Part shown: positions 1 through 9,160 of the stretch, in pieces
Position numbering within the stretch: the first letter of the stretch is position 1
Layout of the letters: every line of letters starts with the position of its first letter
Assembly (NCBI GenBank): GCA_003194525.1
Contig: NBIV01000492.1
Span: forward strand, 1 to 33,029
From: Gracilariopsis chorda
Lineage: Eukaryota > Rhodophyta > Florideophyceae > Gracilariales > Gracilariaceae
Reading direction: 5' to 3'
DNA length: 33,029 nucleotides
The notes under the pieces: generated by a model
What the model was told of the DNA's origin: nothing
What the model saw: the letters and a program-made list of their open reading frames with translations, nothing else
The model's database searches: none
Translations under genes and position numbers: made by a program

Positions 1-1708
1 AAACAACATCATGACTTTGACCGAAGAGTTCATCCGCAGAAACGTTGAGAATATTTATCTTGAATCAAACAAAGACATAATAAAAAGTGCTTCCAGGCCT
101 ATGACACAGCCGTCGCAAGCGTGCATACGAGGAAGACGTCAAGATTATCGCTTTTGGGTTGCGAAGAGAGTGGATAAGAGAACATGCTAGATGGGGCGTA
201 GCGTGTAGTAAGGTGTTGCCATAAGTATTGTGAGGCGGTTTTCGTAGTGACTGATTTAGGAGACGAAGGACGATGCGACTTTGTTAGGGGGTTTGCTGCG
301 GATGCACGAATGAGATTGGGTATGATGACGAAACCCACGAGTGGCATTCCCAAGCACATCACCGTTTGTGTAAAACTTTCTACGTCAACAGCTCTTGCTT
401 ACCGCTTTTGGCTCTTTTCGGATCTGCATCAACACTTGCAGTAACAATTTAAGGAAAAAATTCCAAAACGTTTCCTTCACATCTGATGGTCCTCTCATAT
501 GCAAACATTCAATCTAATCTACAGCGGACTGTACTGCAACAACTGTAATGTGAGCGTGGGTTTGGATCACAAAATGTCAGATTTTGAATTTACAAAAACT
601 ATCGAAGCATGCACATGAACACAGATGACCTACCGCAGTTCGTTGAGAGTTGACCGATAAAAGCTGCACATGTCGCAGTTTCTGAAACTGTTGAAGAAAA
701 ATGGCTGGGATTAACCCAGCATTGATGTTGTAGAGTATTGACGGTAGTGCCCTGTTTTCTACAGATTTTTGAACAACAAGTTTAGGATAACCACACCCTT
801 TTTGTACACTTTGAAAAATATCGTCATGGGGCTCGGCTCTGAAAAATCAAGTTTCCAGCACCACCCGAGCTTCGAACCCGTAACCCCAACGGTCAGGCCA
901 ACAGTTTTTTACTGGTCCACGACTGCGCTGTGCGCCTCCGCTTCCCACGATGGTTATGTTCTGGCCTCGTGGTGGCTGTATTTATATCAGGTTTTCATAA
1001 ACAAGTATAGTCCGAGTTTTCATTCCGATTCCTAATATCAATCTGTGGGCAGGTAGCTGCATGTTTCGTTAGCTCCTTAGTTCGCTACAACGAGGAGTGC
1101 CATTTAAATAATAGAGAGATGTATTAAGATCTGGCAACGTTAGATTTCTTTATCGATGAAATTGGAGGTGCTCGAGTGGGCACCGTAACTCTATTTGCCA
1201 TTTGTGTGCAAGCATCGAGCACCAAACTCCAGTACGTGCGTGGTTCCTTCACAGGCAGCACTTCGGAAGAGACAAACGTATCTTATTGTACTGAGACCGG
1301 TATCGAATGTCTCGATGGCAGAAGCGCAAGTACCACAGAATCGTCATCAGGAAAGGCGTCGTTAAGCCGCATCAACAGAGCCGCAGAAACAGGGCTAATA
1401 GTGACCGCGGTTGTATCTATGCGAACGTACACAAAGATACTATAACTCGACTGGCGAACGACTAGTGCGAATGGTCCACAGAAGGAGCGCGCAATGGTGT
1501 AAAACGTAGAGGGGTGAGAATTCCGGGGGAAGAAGGGTTACTGCCTGGGGAGGACATGAAGCGAGAAGATGTGTAGAACGGGAGAGAGAGTTGTCGTCTT
1601 ATAGAGGTTCAAGGTGGGGGCGACATCGGCGCCTTTGAGTACCCATTTAGAGGGTGATCCTTCGTGTCATCAGCCTGCACTATTCAATGGATGCACCCTC
1701 TGTGCGCG
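1..1708. other. Region without a recognisable gene (copy A left part)
   Basis: No recognisable coding sequence. Short frames of 60-90 codons occur on both strands. The 89-codon frame at 1176-1445 survives in copy B, but the copies are nearly identical there, so this says nothing about coding. The first 900 bases show a higher density of copy A/copy B indels than the DDB1 body, as expected of unconstrained DNA. The part next to 1708 would be the 3' flank of the DDB1-like locus. No T-rich run that would mark a retrocopy tail was seen on this side. Confidence 0.5.
60..72. repeat. 13-bp repeat TTGAATCAAACAA (copy A)
   Basis: In copy B the same 13-mer occurs twice, at 23807-23819 and 23872-23884, the first straddling the start of the matched segment. 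In copy A only this occurrence is complete; the first seven bases of the window are the tail of what would be the upstream one. This suggests that the repeat continues left of the window. Confidence 0.7.
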
Positions 1709-4700
1709 TTATACAAGCCCAAGACCTCCCAAGTTTACCATCGAAGCCATCTTGTTCATCTGCGCCAGGTGGAGATCCAAGACCCACTCAATCGGGTCTC
1801 CGTGAACCTAATTCTTCGCACCCGCACTGAAAGGGGCACGTCTTTCTTGATGTCCGGCCATTGACCATGCTTCAGACCCTCGACCTCAGTAATCAGCGTA
1901 GCCATAGCATTCTACACCTCCACAAAAAAGTGGTACTTGTCGGCCTTCAGTGTTGCGATCACGCCAGCATCCCATCCGTAGTTCGAAAGATCATCGTGTT
2001 CACCGCGCTGGCTCGTTTTCCGCCAATTGCATCACCAGTGATCCATGTTCGATGCCATTCACTCTCGCTCCCAGGTGGAACTGTCCTACTCTTTCGAGAC
2101 GCTGCCGTTCACCATCAGATGTAGCACGAGAGTTTCGCTTGCATGTGTACAAGTGCTTTGAGTGGTGAGCGACAATATACGTGTCGTCGTCCAACATTTC
2201 CATCGCCATCACCCGTACCACCCCATAATCCCTTGCCAGCTGCTCTACCCGATAGTTATCCCCTAGCTTCTTGCAGGACAGTAGAGCCACTGACCTCACA
2301 ACGTCTCCAACAAGTACAAAGTCCCCACGCAGTTTCATTCGATACGCCAGAATATGTCCCCGATGTCTGTCCAGCTGTTGAATACTTAGCATACAGTCTT
2401 TTCGTTCAGAAACAGAGGGCAGCCGCACCTCCGGACCCACACGGATAATCAACATTCCGTTATGCGAATTCATGTTGTACACAGCGCCGTGACACTTTTG
2501 TTCCGCTACCAGAACCGCCTTGCCTTCGATGATCCGGAAAATCAGTACCCGCCCACTATTCGGATCCTCTTCGGTTGGCAAATCGAATTCTGTTCCAACG
2601 ACCAGGAATTGTTCGTTCTTGTCAATTACGCTTTCAGTGAAAGTAGTAGCAAGAATCGAATTTCCGTTCTCCATAGGTTTTAGCTTATACTTGGACAATG
2701 TATCGTACCTTGAATCATCGATGATTCGCACATATCCTTCCAATACGTCATCACCGACATCTTCAATGGCTTGTGTCTCTGTGGTCACGCCAAAGCATTT
2801 TGCCATTTCCATATGAGTAATCTGACGTGGTTGCTCACCTAATGGTATTGAGGTAATATGTAGTTTTTGGATCTCATCCACCTCACCCAGGTGCAGTCCG
2901 TTTTCTGTAGCAATTGCCAACGAGTCCGGGAAAGCTTCGGTGTCAAATCCACAAACTCGGGTAAGCTCTTGAAGGTTCACGTTAGACACTAGCAGTTTCC
3001 CACCCCAGTGGCAGAGTAGACTACTGTTGGTCGGTCGCTTGCTGCAAATACATGATTTGCCCCACCGCTCCTGAAGATGCTCAGCTGGGCAGGCTGGGTA
3101 CCTATACTCAGTTTTCTTCGCTCTGGAACTATGGAAACCGGCATTGATGATGAATCCAATTCCTCAGAAGATGTTGCGGCCATCGCTATTTCGCCGTTCA
3201 CCGAGTAGGTCAGAAGGAACCCGTCCCAAAGGTCAACAAGCAGATAATGCTGACCTTCAAGGGACGCTAAGAGAACTGAACGAACGATGACATCGCCACC
3301 CAGTTCTATACTTTCAAGGGCTCGTAAAGATGGAAGAGTGACCAAATTCACTACCGAACTTTCATTCACTTCAGCCCATAGTCCAACTACAGCCAGATAT
3401 GCCGCACCCCTGCTTTCCGTAGAATCTTCAATATCTGTCATTTGATTTGTTGATTGCAAGAAATTGCAATTCAAACAAGAAACCTCTCTGTCCATCTTTG
3501 TCAGTGTAACTTCCACTAGAGTCTTGTTATCTGGCTCAACCTTCAGGAGAATAAGATACCCACCAGTTGTGGCGAAAAGAAGCTGATGGATATTCTTGGA
3601 CGCAATTGAAATCCGCATATTTGGGGAGGGACCCAGCTGTAGGTCGGCTGAGACGTCATTGTTCTATAATCAGTGAAATGAACACCTTTTGCTGTAACTT
3701 GAACGATGATAACACCCTTCATGATTGCCGCATACAGTGTAGGTGTATCCTCGTCTAAGCCTGGTAAACTTGCCGGAGCCATTTCATCCGCGCTAATAAT
3801 TCCTAATGTCCTGATGGCAGAAGTGAAGGTTTGGAGGAGGTAAGAGTCATATCTGTCAACGATATGTCTCTATAAGGATCACATGTCTTTAATACCCGGC
3901 AGGTCCTCTGATGCGTGTTCCGACTTGCTTATTCCGTTTCCGATGAACTGTAAAGAACCGCCTTTCCCTGCTCCAGAGCATGTCCCAACTTGTCTTTGAC
4001 CGTGAGGCAAATAGCCCATGCCTCCAACAATGCAAAAGTCTAGAATAGGACCGAGATGAGGGTATGTTTGCACAAGTTCGACGTCAGTACAGTTCTCCTT
4101 ATTTCGTTCACGACCGAGATGGACGAGATTTGAATCACCTTTCTTTGCCCTAATAAAGGCAAAAGCACTGTCACGGTTGGAGATGCAACAAGGTACACTG
4201 GTTTCCCCAAGACGTTCCATCTTGATTCGCCTAACTACGTTGTTCTGATCTGTCACTAGAAGAAGAACACTGCGTTCTCCCTTATGATCCCCGAAAAGAT
4301 ATTGTGTGCCTTGGGCATCAACCCTTCCCACAGCAGTGATAATTGTTTTTTCAAATTATTGCGCCGTATAATCTTCGTTTGTGTTCATGTAGGTGACAAG
4401 ATCATCACCAAAGACCAAAGCACCGCATATGGGTTCTGAAACAGCAAATAGTTTTTTAGATGTAACATCAAGCTTGCCTTTTTTCGATGTGGTAGGCGCG
4501 ATATCTTGGTCGCTCATCCGAGTGACGTAGTTCGCATTTCACGATTACCGTTTCCCCGCCAACACAAAATGGCGATTGTGAGATTCTATCAGCAGTGCAA
4601 GGAGACCATGTCGAGGACGCTTTTTTCCGTGAGGCGGACTTTAAACGCCGTCTTATGTGCATCGTGCTCAGTCAGGGCTACTTTGCGTAATCGCTTGTAC

Positions 4701-5095
4701 TGATACGTTGCGATGCATTTTGCCTTCGAGTCAACAATGCTAACGCGCTCGAATATGGAATTGGACACGAAGTGGTCTTCCATATCGCCGGAGGACACGA
4801 CATGACAGCGCGACTCGGCAGCATTCCATCGCAAAACGCAGAGCTTGTATTTGTCGGTGATGACGACGAGGTGATCTTGATTCTCTCGGGTCATACGCAT
4901 AAGATGCATTACGGAAGTAGTGCCATAAATCGGTAGCTCGATAGTGCAAGCAAGACCTTCTCTAGTGATGGTGTATACCTGAATATAGTTGACCTTCGAG
5001 CCGATAAGGTTGCGCTGATCTGGGGCTAGAAAGCTTCCGACAGCGGTGTGCGAGACCCGCGACGGCTTATGGGCGGTTACGACGTAGTTGTACAT
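1709..5095 (-). pseudogene. DDB1: DDB1-like (DNA damage-binding protein 1) locus with disrupted frame, copy A
   Basis: DDB1 is the three-propeller adaptor of the CUL4 ubiquitin ligase, acting in the nucleus in DNA-damage recognition and protein turnover. The start at 5095 gives MYNYVVTAHKP, matching the family N-terminus. Further family signatures, in order, are GRVDAQGTQYLFGDHKG, LGPILDFCIV, VTCSGA-like TCSGAGKGGSLQFIGNGI, SDRPTVVYS, FPDSLAIATENGL, DEIQKLHI, GDFVLVGDVVRS and HGSLVMQ; the C-terminal IEWVLDLHLAQM fits the family's DGDLIESFLDL region. The span of 1,129 codons equals the usual 1,090-1,140 aa, so no intron is needed. Stops shared with copy B interrupt it: TGA-TAG at 4591-4586, TAA at 4358-4356, TGA at 3881-3879, TAG at 3872-3870, TAG at 1914-1912 and TAG at 1810-1808. 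Shared frameshifts lie near 4520 and 1833. Copy A alone has further frameshifts near 3625, 3003, 2004 and 1967. I infer a pseudogene; the family assignment is firm. Confidence 0.92.
2000..2989 (-). CDS. DDB1: Largest open block of the DDB1-like locus, copy A (third propeller region)
   Basis: This 329-codon block is part of the DDB1-like locus above and its best-preserved stretch. It begins SNVNLQELTRVCGF, corresponding to the family's SNVNLKEV, and runs through the segment rich in LAIATENG, GEVDEIQKLHI, GRVLIFRIIEGK, GAVYNMNSHNG and GDFVLVGDVVRSVALL to HGSLVMQLAENEPA. The frame opens only because copy A lacks one C near 3003. Copy B keeps that base but loses two bases (CTCTTG to CTTG) near 26780. 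Combining the two copies at these sites gives a longer uninterrupted frame, so the breaks at either end of this block are copy-specific. Confidence 0.8.
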   Translation of the reverse strand: MSNVNLQELTRVCGFDTEAFPDSLAIATENGLHLGEVDEIQKLHITSIPLGEQPRQITHMEMAKCFGVTTETQAIEDVGDDVLEGYVRIIDDSRYDTLSKYKLKPMENGNSILATTFTESVIDKNEQFLVVGTEFDLPTEEDPNSGRVLIFRIIEGKAVLVAEQKCHGAVYNMNSHNGMLIIRVGPEVRLPSVSERKDCMLSIQQLDRHRGHILAYRMKLRGDFVLVGDVVRSVALLSCKKLGDNYRVEQLARDYGVVRVMAMEMLDDDTYIVAHHSKHLYTCKRNSRATSDGERQRLERVGQFHLGARVNGIEHGSLVMQLAENEPAR

Positions 5096-5933
5096 TCTGG
5101 GCACGGGTTGAAGCAAGAACCGAGCGGAGGATTGGGAACGAGATGGGGAAGGAAAACAGCAGAGCACAACGGCTCAGGGCCAGCGCGGGCCAGCGCGGGC
5201 TCCTGTCGGACTAGAAGATCTCGACACCGCGCTCTTCTGCAGCAAGACGTCGGAGAGAGGCGATGCAAAGAAGCGGCGGCGTTGAAGCGAGACGGTGATG
5301 GAGGAAAAGTGCGCCAAAAAGGCCGGGGCTGTGGAAACTTCGGAAAGTTTCCACTCTGACTTGTTCAGGCAGATGCCGTTGGTACGACGGTACAGTAACT
5401 GTACAAAATTGGTAAACTACCGACGGTAGCGTTCCTGGAGTAGGAACCTATTTCGCTGCATCTTCTGTGCTTTGGCGCTATGGATCAACGCTCCCCGCGA
5501 AAAGTAGGGGTGATCGGCTACCACGAGCTACTGCGGCTACTAGAAATGTTAATCCAAACTTCGAAATGCGAGATTCGGCTGCCGTTCTGCTCTTCACGGC
5601 GCATGCGCACAGCTCCACTGCGCAGTGACGTGATGGCGCAGCACTTCTGTTGTCGGTCATCGTTTCGGTTCGGATGCTGTGCTCCGCCTCGCGGGCCGTT
5701 GCTAACCCTTTCACACTTCCGCTCCGTCCGCTGCCCACCGTCTCCCCAAGTCGCCAGCATTCGTCACTACAACGTCTTTCTTCTGGTCCATGTCGTCTTC
5801 TGCCCATGACTTGCGGCCCTTTTCACTCCAGCACCCGCCTTTATTGACCTCCCAGAAGCCTCCGCCACTTTTCTGCCTCCCCCTTCTCTTGCGCTCTGCA
5901 TCCCTCTGAAACACACAATCCACCACTTTCAGT
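5096..5933. promoter_or_regulatory. Divergent intergenic region between the DDB1-like and BLTP1-like loci, copy A
   Basis: The two start codons face away from each other across 838 bp, so this stretch probably holds both promoters. It contains a direct repeat CCAGCGCGGG (two units near 5180-5200), a cluster of four perfect palindromes at 5331-5447, and pyrimidine-rich DNA just before the plus-strand ATG, ending TTTCAG directly before TATGGG. That end resembles a 3' splice site and could mark an intron in the 5' leader. Open frames on both strands at 5478-5809 look incidental: they overlap each other and match nothing I know. Confidence 0.5.
5331..5447. repeat. Cluster of four perfect palindromes, copy A
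   Basis: Seen directly. At 5331-5354, arms GTGGAAACTT and AAGTTTCCAC flank the loop CGGA. At 5390-5404 lies GTACAGTAACTGTAC. At 5417-5429 lies CTACCGACGGTAG. At 5431-5447, arms GTTCCT and AGGAAC flank a five-base loop. All four lie within 117 bases between two divergent genes and are identical in copy B. They could be binding sites for dimeric proteins, structured leader RNA or a nucleosome-free promoter element; the sequence alone does not decide. Confidence 0.85.
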
Positions 5934-6001
5934 ATGGGCGCCGAAACGGCGTCCATGTCTGCGTCCGCAGACAACTCTTCTCTTTCTCTTTCATTCCGCT
6001 C

Positions 6002-7630
6002 GTGCTTGCCTTTGTGCTATGGATTATCATCGTTGCCATTATCCTCCCTCGCTTCTTGGGTCGCATCGTGTCCTTCTTCATCAATCGCGCGCGAGGCAAC
6101 ACACTTCGGATCGTTGTACATTCGATTTACATCTACCCGTTTGCTGGTCACGCCGTTGCTCATTCAGTGCGCTACACGGTGCCAAACGGTACCATTGCGG
6201 TAAAGCAGTTAATACTCCAGATACTATGGTGGCGAAAATCACCCAGAGTCAACTTCAACCAACTTCTAACCGTCGAGCAACCAGCTACGCTCGATCGCGT
6301 GGCGCACGCCCAACAAGAAATTGAGAAGGAAAACGCCGCCTTCTTTCTTAAACGTCCGTTGTATCGCTTGAGAAGATGGTGGCGTCGAGTCACCGCTTCT
6401 CCGAATCAAGATGTGTCCGATGAACCCACCCCTCTTATCTCCGTCGTTTGCGTCGGCCTTCGTACTCGCATGGTTAACTATCAATCCAACTACAACCTTG
6501 TTAAGCGCGTACTCCACATGTCTGGAAATGAGTCTACACTTGACAGCCTTGTCAATTACGGTGTGCGATCGAGAGACACTCCTAACCCTGATTCCGACGC
6601 TACTGTCCCCGCCCGTTCCAGTTCGTCTTCAAGGCCTGACGAATCATCCTCTGCCTCGTCGTTTTCGTCTGTACAATCAGTGGATGAGAAGCCTTTTGTG
6701 GAGCGCCTCCTCGAGCGTACGTCGTTAAGAATCACGCACGGTGCCTTTTATTTTTGCGACATGAGTGAGTCCCCTCTCGTTCGAATCTCGGTCAAGTCAG
6801 CAAAGTTACGCTATATGTACGGTGCACCGGCATGTTCTATAGATAAGTGCCGAAAACGCATTCGCATGCGGACATCTGGTCTGAAAATCTCCGTTTCTGA
6901 TGAAACCTCTGTGAAGAGTGTCACTGAAACGTCTAATGCGACAAGAGGCTCGGCACAGAACCTTAATGGTACCGAACCCCTCGTGAAAAAGGAGGATACT
7001 ACGAACCGCTTGATACAGCGCGTTTTAGATCACGGGTATAGAGGTATTAGTGAATCCCTGTCTGAAACAGGCACAGTTCGCGAACACTCGCATAAGCAGT
7101 CGGTAGACCAAAATCCTCCGCGGACCGGGAACAGACGAATTCCGCTACCCACATTCCAGAAGAAGGGATGGCGATTTAAACCAACTGTCCGGCGAACTAG
7201 ACCGTTACCATGCTCTGAGGTACTGAAAGCTGAAACGGCCATCATTGACTACGTATTTGACGAACCGGGTGTCGAATCTGCTCGTCCAGAAGAAGTGGTA
7301 GGACGAGATGATCATAATGGGGAACAAACAAGCATGGATGTGCGTGAGGATTCAAATTCCAATACGCCGCCAGTGTGCCGTGTGTCAGTGTTGCCGAGAG
7401 GTACGTCGCTTTCGTACAATGCACAAGCGAAAGCAGACATTGAGAAGGTTGTTGAAAGGCTTCAACCGCCGTTTTACGATCTAGATCCACTGGAAAAGAG
7501 ACTATACACCAAAGAAGGTAAACGGGAAGCAACCGGGATTCAGATTGCCATTGACGCCTCTCCGAAGATTTCGAAAGAGAATCAACTACCTTTGATTGCT
7601 ATACCATTTGATGCGAGGGAAAACACGTAG
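6002..7630 (+). CDS. N-terminal block of the BLTP1/Csf1-like protein, copy A
   Basis: This open block of 542 codons starts at a GTG within the membrane helix. The real start is probably the ATG at 5934, which needs a one-base frame change or a tiny intron near 5950-5985. Residues 1-25 form one hydrophobic helix. The next 120 residues hold the family-like strand region and PLISVVCVGLRTRMVNYQSNYN. A serine-rich stretch follows (SSSSSRPDESSSASSFSS-type, about residues 205-225), then a second strand-rich part (RISVKSAKLRYMYGAP) and a charged linker. The block ends at TAG 7628-7630, after which the same frame stays open with similar composition. Copy B carries at least six small indels that break this block, so copy A is the better template. 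Confidence 0.65.
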   Translation: MLAFVLWIIIVAIILPRFLGRIVSFFINRARGNTLRIVVHSIYIYPFAGHAVAHSVRYTVPNGTIAVKQLILQILWWRKSPRVNFNQLLTVEQPATLDRVAHAQQEIEKENAAFFLKRPLYRLRRWWRRVTASPNQDVSDEPTPLISVVCVGLRTRMVNYQSNYNLVKRVLHMSGNESTLDSLVNYGVRSRDTPNPDSDATVPARSSSSSRPDESSSASSFSSVQSVDEKPFVERLLERTSLRITHGAFYFCDMSESPLVRISVKSAKLRYMYGAPACSIDKCRKRIRMRTSGLKISVSDETSVKSVTETSNATRGSAQNLNGTEPLVKKEDTTNRLIQRVLDHGYRGISESLSETGTVREHSHKQSVDQNPPRTGNRRIPLPTFQKKGWRFKPTVRRTRPLPCSEVLKAETAIIDYVFDEPGVESARPEEVVGRDDHNGEQTSMDVREDSNSNTPPVCRVSVLPRGTSLSYNAQAKADIEKVVERLQPPFYDLDPLEKRLYTKEGKREATGIQIAIDASPKISKENQLPLIAIPFDARENT

Positions 7631-7720
7631 AAGGCTCTTAAAATTACCGGCATCAGACAGTGGAGTTCGTCAGACAAGAATGGAAAAAAAGGAGAACGGG
7701 ACAAGGAGCCATGCTTTCCT

Positions 7721-8311
7721 ATGCCAAGCAAGTTGCTGTTACATGCCAAAAAGATTTCGCTTCGAGCAGAAATACCCTACGAATATGGTGCGTCTCAGAA
7801 AACAGTTATAACCATGAAAGATATGGAAGCTCGAGTGGAAGGAGTAGTTAATATGCCAATCAGCCGTTCACAGCTGACTACCATCACAAAAGTAGTGCAC
7901 ACTCCAAGGATCTGGAATGAAGTACATGCTGTTTCCTTCGATATTGTTATGTCGCAAATGGAGCTTAACTACTTTCCCGACACCCTTCGCATCATTGATG
8001 ATATTGGCGCCTACTCTAGAGAACATAGTAAGAAACCGGAAAACGTTCGTTACTTTGTTCCTTACCGGGAAATTGTAAAGATTCGTGCCGAAAAAGACTA
8101 CTGTGTGGTTCTAGCATGCAGCCACGATAACACGTGGAAGGACATCCAGAACGTGTTTCAGATCAGTATAGACAGATCAAAGTGTGCGGAACGAGTTGCG
8201 CGTTTACCCCTACCCCAGTTGCAGCATCGTCATATCGTGATGATTCTTCCGAGACTCATTGGACGTTATCGTTTCCAAATACAACAGGAAAGATCTCTGT
8301 CGACGTACTAG
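7721..8311 (+). CDS. Second block of the BLTP1/Csf1-like locus, copy A
   Basis: This 196-codon block is in the same frame as 6002-7630. The 90 bases between them contain only the single stop TAG at 7628, so translation would resume without a frame change. It contains a strand-rich segment (HAVSFDIVMSQMELNYFPDTLRIIDDIG) and a cysteine-containing stretch near VVLACSHDNTWKDIQ, which fit a repeating beta-groove protein but are not diagnostic. It is identical in length in copy B (31507-32097). Past about 8260 the adjacent frame (to TAG 8392) looks equally coding, so a frameshift or splice boundary probably lies near 8250-8300. Confidence 0.5.
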   Translation: MPSKLLLHAKKISLRAEIPYEYGASQKTVITMKDMEARVEGVVNMPISRSQLTTITKVVHTPRIWNEVHAVSFDIVMSQMELNYFPDTLRIIDDIGAYSREHSKKPENVRYFVPYREIVKIRAEKDYCVVLACSHDNTWKDIQNVFQISIDRSKCAERVARLPLPQLQHRHIVMILPRLIGRYRFQIQQERSLSTY

Positions 8312-8503
8312 GGACCCCAGGTTCTCTGAGAAAAAGTCAAAATAAGTCTGAAACCACAGAAGGCACTGATACCAGTGACGACTTTCTCCGATAGGGTCGC
8401 ACCTCGTCCCTTGCGCAGCGTATGCTGAGTCAGCTTGAAACGCTTTTAACTCAACACGGAAGCACCTCTCTCCAACCTATCTCGCAGAAAAAAAACCACG
8501 GTT

Positions 8504-9160
8504 GTGGAGCGTGTGTTCTTGGCGGCTGGGGAAACGTCTGAACTGTCTCGAAAGCTGATTACAAGCGAGAGTAAGTTCTCCTTGGATAGTCCAAGGCATG
8601 CCTTTCTCCACGCTGCAAACAAGAGTGAAATGCACTTCAACACGTCCAGCTTGGTTGTAGTCTTGAACCCGCATCACACGACACATGTTTTAAACCTAAG
8701 TAAGAACTACAGTTCTGGAAAACCTCACACAATATCTTCAAGAGAAAACACCAAGACGGATGATGTACGCAAAGAAATCGCGACTCGCGTATTGGGTAAA
8801 GGCCGGTATCGAAACTTGTCTGAATGTCTTACTATGGGTTTGAGCACGGGTCTAATGACACGTTCAGCAGCATCTGGGAACGCTGAAGATGATACATTTG
8901 AACTGATTATATGTATTGATTCACTTCTTGTGCGCATATACGATCTCCCACACTCGATTTCTCCATTCTCAACTGCATCTGACCGTGTCTGCTCACTTGA
9001 ATGCCACAAATCTGAAGGTGCTTTGCGCTCAAATCTGTTGACTTCAGAATTAACATGGCATCCAGATAGAAGGAATGACCAGATATCAATTTTTAGTGGC
9101 TACCTTCCATATCCTGCATCATCTGTGAAGGCAACTGACGCTCTTTGCTTCCTGAAATGA
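8504..9160 (+). CDS. Third block of the BLTP1/Csf1-like locus, copy A
   Basis: This 218-codon block is in the same frame as the previous ones. The first residues read VERVFLAAGETSELSRKLI. In copy B the preceding A-run is followed by two extra bases (ACACC instead of ACC), which joins this block smoothly to the upstream frame reading GRTSSLAQRMLSQLETLL. Copy A has therefore probably lost two bases near 8495. The block includes SSLVVVLNPHHTTHVLNLS and FELIICIDSLLVRIYDLPHS, compatible with beta-rich groove repeats. It ends at TGA 9158; the reading moves to another frame at about 9145 in both copies, so that shift is shared. Confidence 0.5.
   Translation: MERVFLAAGETSELSRKLITSESKFSLDSPRHAFLHAANKSEMHFNTSSLVVVLNPHHTTHVLNLSKNYSSGKPHTISSRENTKTDDVRKEIATRVLGKGRYRNLSECLTMGLSTGLMTRSAASGNAEDDTFELIICIDSLLVRIYDLPHSISPFSTASDRVCSLECHKSEGALRSNLLTSELTWHPDRRNDQISIFSGYLPYPASSVKATDALCFLK

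Noticed and set aside
1176..1445. 89-codon frame conserved in both copies (1176-1445 and 24988-25257)
   Set aside because: The DNA is almost identical there, so conservation carries no information; it starts with GTG and matches no known protein.
5478..5809. Overlapping open frames on both strands between the divergent genes
   Set aside because: Same interval open on both strands, no known similarity, and the copy B versions change length through indels; likely incidental in GC-rich promoter DNA.
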